Positions 63,696-64,000 of a DNA stretch of 64,000 nt are shown here, in pieces. A model generated the notes under the pieces. The model ran no database searches, had not been told where the DNA came from, and saw only the letters and a program-made list of their open reading frames with translations. Every line of letters begins with the position of its first letter. Positions within the stretch are counted from its first letter, which is position 1. The stretch spans positions 62,001-126,000 of the forward strand of contig CALVBL010000001.1 of the NCBI GenBank assembly GCA_944325775.1, read 5' to 3'. This stretch comes from an uncultured Helicobacter sp. GTDB taxonomy: Bacteria > Campylobacterota > Campylobacteria > Campylobacterales > Helicobacteraceae. The position numbers and the translations under genes were made by a program.

Positions 63696-64000
63696 ATGGT
63701 AACACTAGAGCATATCAAAAAAATGAGCTATCAAGAAAAAGATTGGTTGCAAGATGAATTATGGAATCTCATTGCTACAAACAATATCAAAGAGGTTAAA
63801 AATTTTCTAAAAGATTTTCGTCCCAAAGATGTGTTTTGTGATGCGAATTTTGATTTTGAGCAAGAAGCGATGATTAATGCGCCACTTACCTTATATCAAG
63901 CGTGCATAGCGTATGAGAAAACGCAAGATTGGACTCTTTTGGAGTTTTTGCTTGGTCTTGGATTACAAGCAAACGATACCGATGGCGAAAATAATGTATT
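63696..64000 (+). CDS. Ankyrin-like protein, partial (3' end outside window)
   Basis: The ATG at 63696 opens a frame that is still open at the window edge: MVTLEHIKKMSYQEKDWLQD and onward, with TLYQACIAYEKTQDW and LLEFLLGLGLQANDTDG near residue 95. The latter looks like an ankyrin-repeat helix pair and beta-hairpin. No signal peptide is seen, so it should be cytoplasmic. A weak AGGGG ribosome site lies about 12 bases upstream. Only 101 codons are present, so the call is tentative. Confidence 0.5.
   Translation, partial: MVTLEHIKKMSYQEKDWLQDELWNLIATNNIKEVKNFLKDFRPKDVFCDANFDFEQEAMINAPLTLYQACIAYEKTQDWTLLEFLLGLGLQANDTDGENNV

Overview
The window looks like a chromosomal segment of an enterohepatic-type Helicobacter (Campylobacterota). 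Supporting signs are: hemB beside an ArsS-like acid-sensing kinase; the order hslV-hslU-era-csd6; the order hemH-thioredoxin lipoprotein-ccsBA; a sigma-28 flagellin gene; poly-G contingency tracts; and the very frequent octamer AGATTCTA/TAGAATCT on both strands. All three orders match H. pylori gene order as I recall it. The species cannot be fixed from the sequence alone.

Layout. 1-3960: start of flgB with a sigma-54 promoter, then a surface-polysaccharide block (glycosyltransferase, HAD phosphatase, a poly-G-switched nucleotidyltransferase/kinase in the OFF frame, and a frameshifted nucleotidyltransferase). 4218-9160: rpmA-rplU, the metY-metA methionine operon and hypothetical genes. 9171-13960: hemB, arsS-like kinase, thiE-like, atpB, lptF/G-like. 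14195-19921: outer-membrane protein, a methyltransferase with a G-run frameshift, an ankyrin protein, tRNA-Ser, and two adjacent poly-G genes (MdoB-like phosphoglycerol transferase OFF, GDPD-like protein ON). 20150-29976: methionine ABC transporter metNIQQ facing the phosphate system pstSCAB-phoB-phoR. 30227-33843: DUF945-like protein, tRNA-Phe, flaA. 33969-39408: gnnB-gnnA-like pair, bioB, yihY, phospholipase-D protein. 39540-44859: csd6, era, hslU, hslV and divergent metK. 45144-50962: a visibly more A+T-rich block with a collapsed HxlR regulator, a nitroreductase and a TolC/HlyD/ABC-2 export operon without an ATPase. 51104-60143: rsmE, heme and cytochrome c genes, an AsmA-like protein and an NTP/NDP exchanger. 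60188-64000: an accessory zone of reductases, truncated genes and two MerR-type promoters.

The main result is a candidate methionine/SAM regulon. A 17-bp inverted repeat (AAACACA-ATA-TGTGTTT) occurs twice before metY-metA, once before metN and twice before metK. I found it nowhere else by eye. No SAM riboswitch was seen. The regulator is not recognisable in the window.

A second theme is surface variation through G-runs (four tracts; three are in a state that breaks the gene). A third is regulatory decay. A HxlR repressor gene is reduced to its two ends next to an intact candidate operator. A MerR activator is cut to its DNA-binding part. Two perfect 19-bp-spacer MerR-type promoters remain, one of them driving a hydrolase that has lost its catalytic core by an in-frame deletion.
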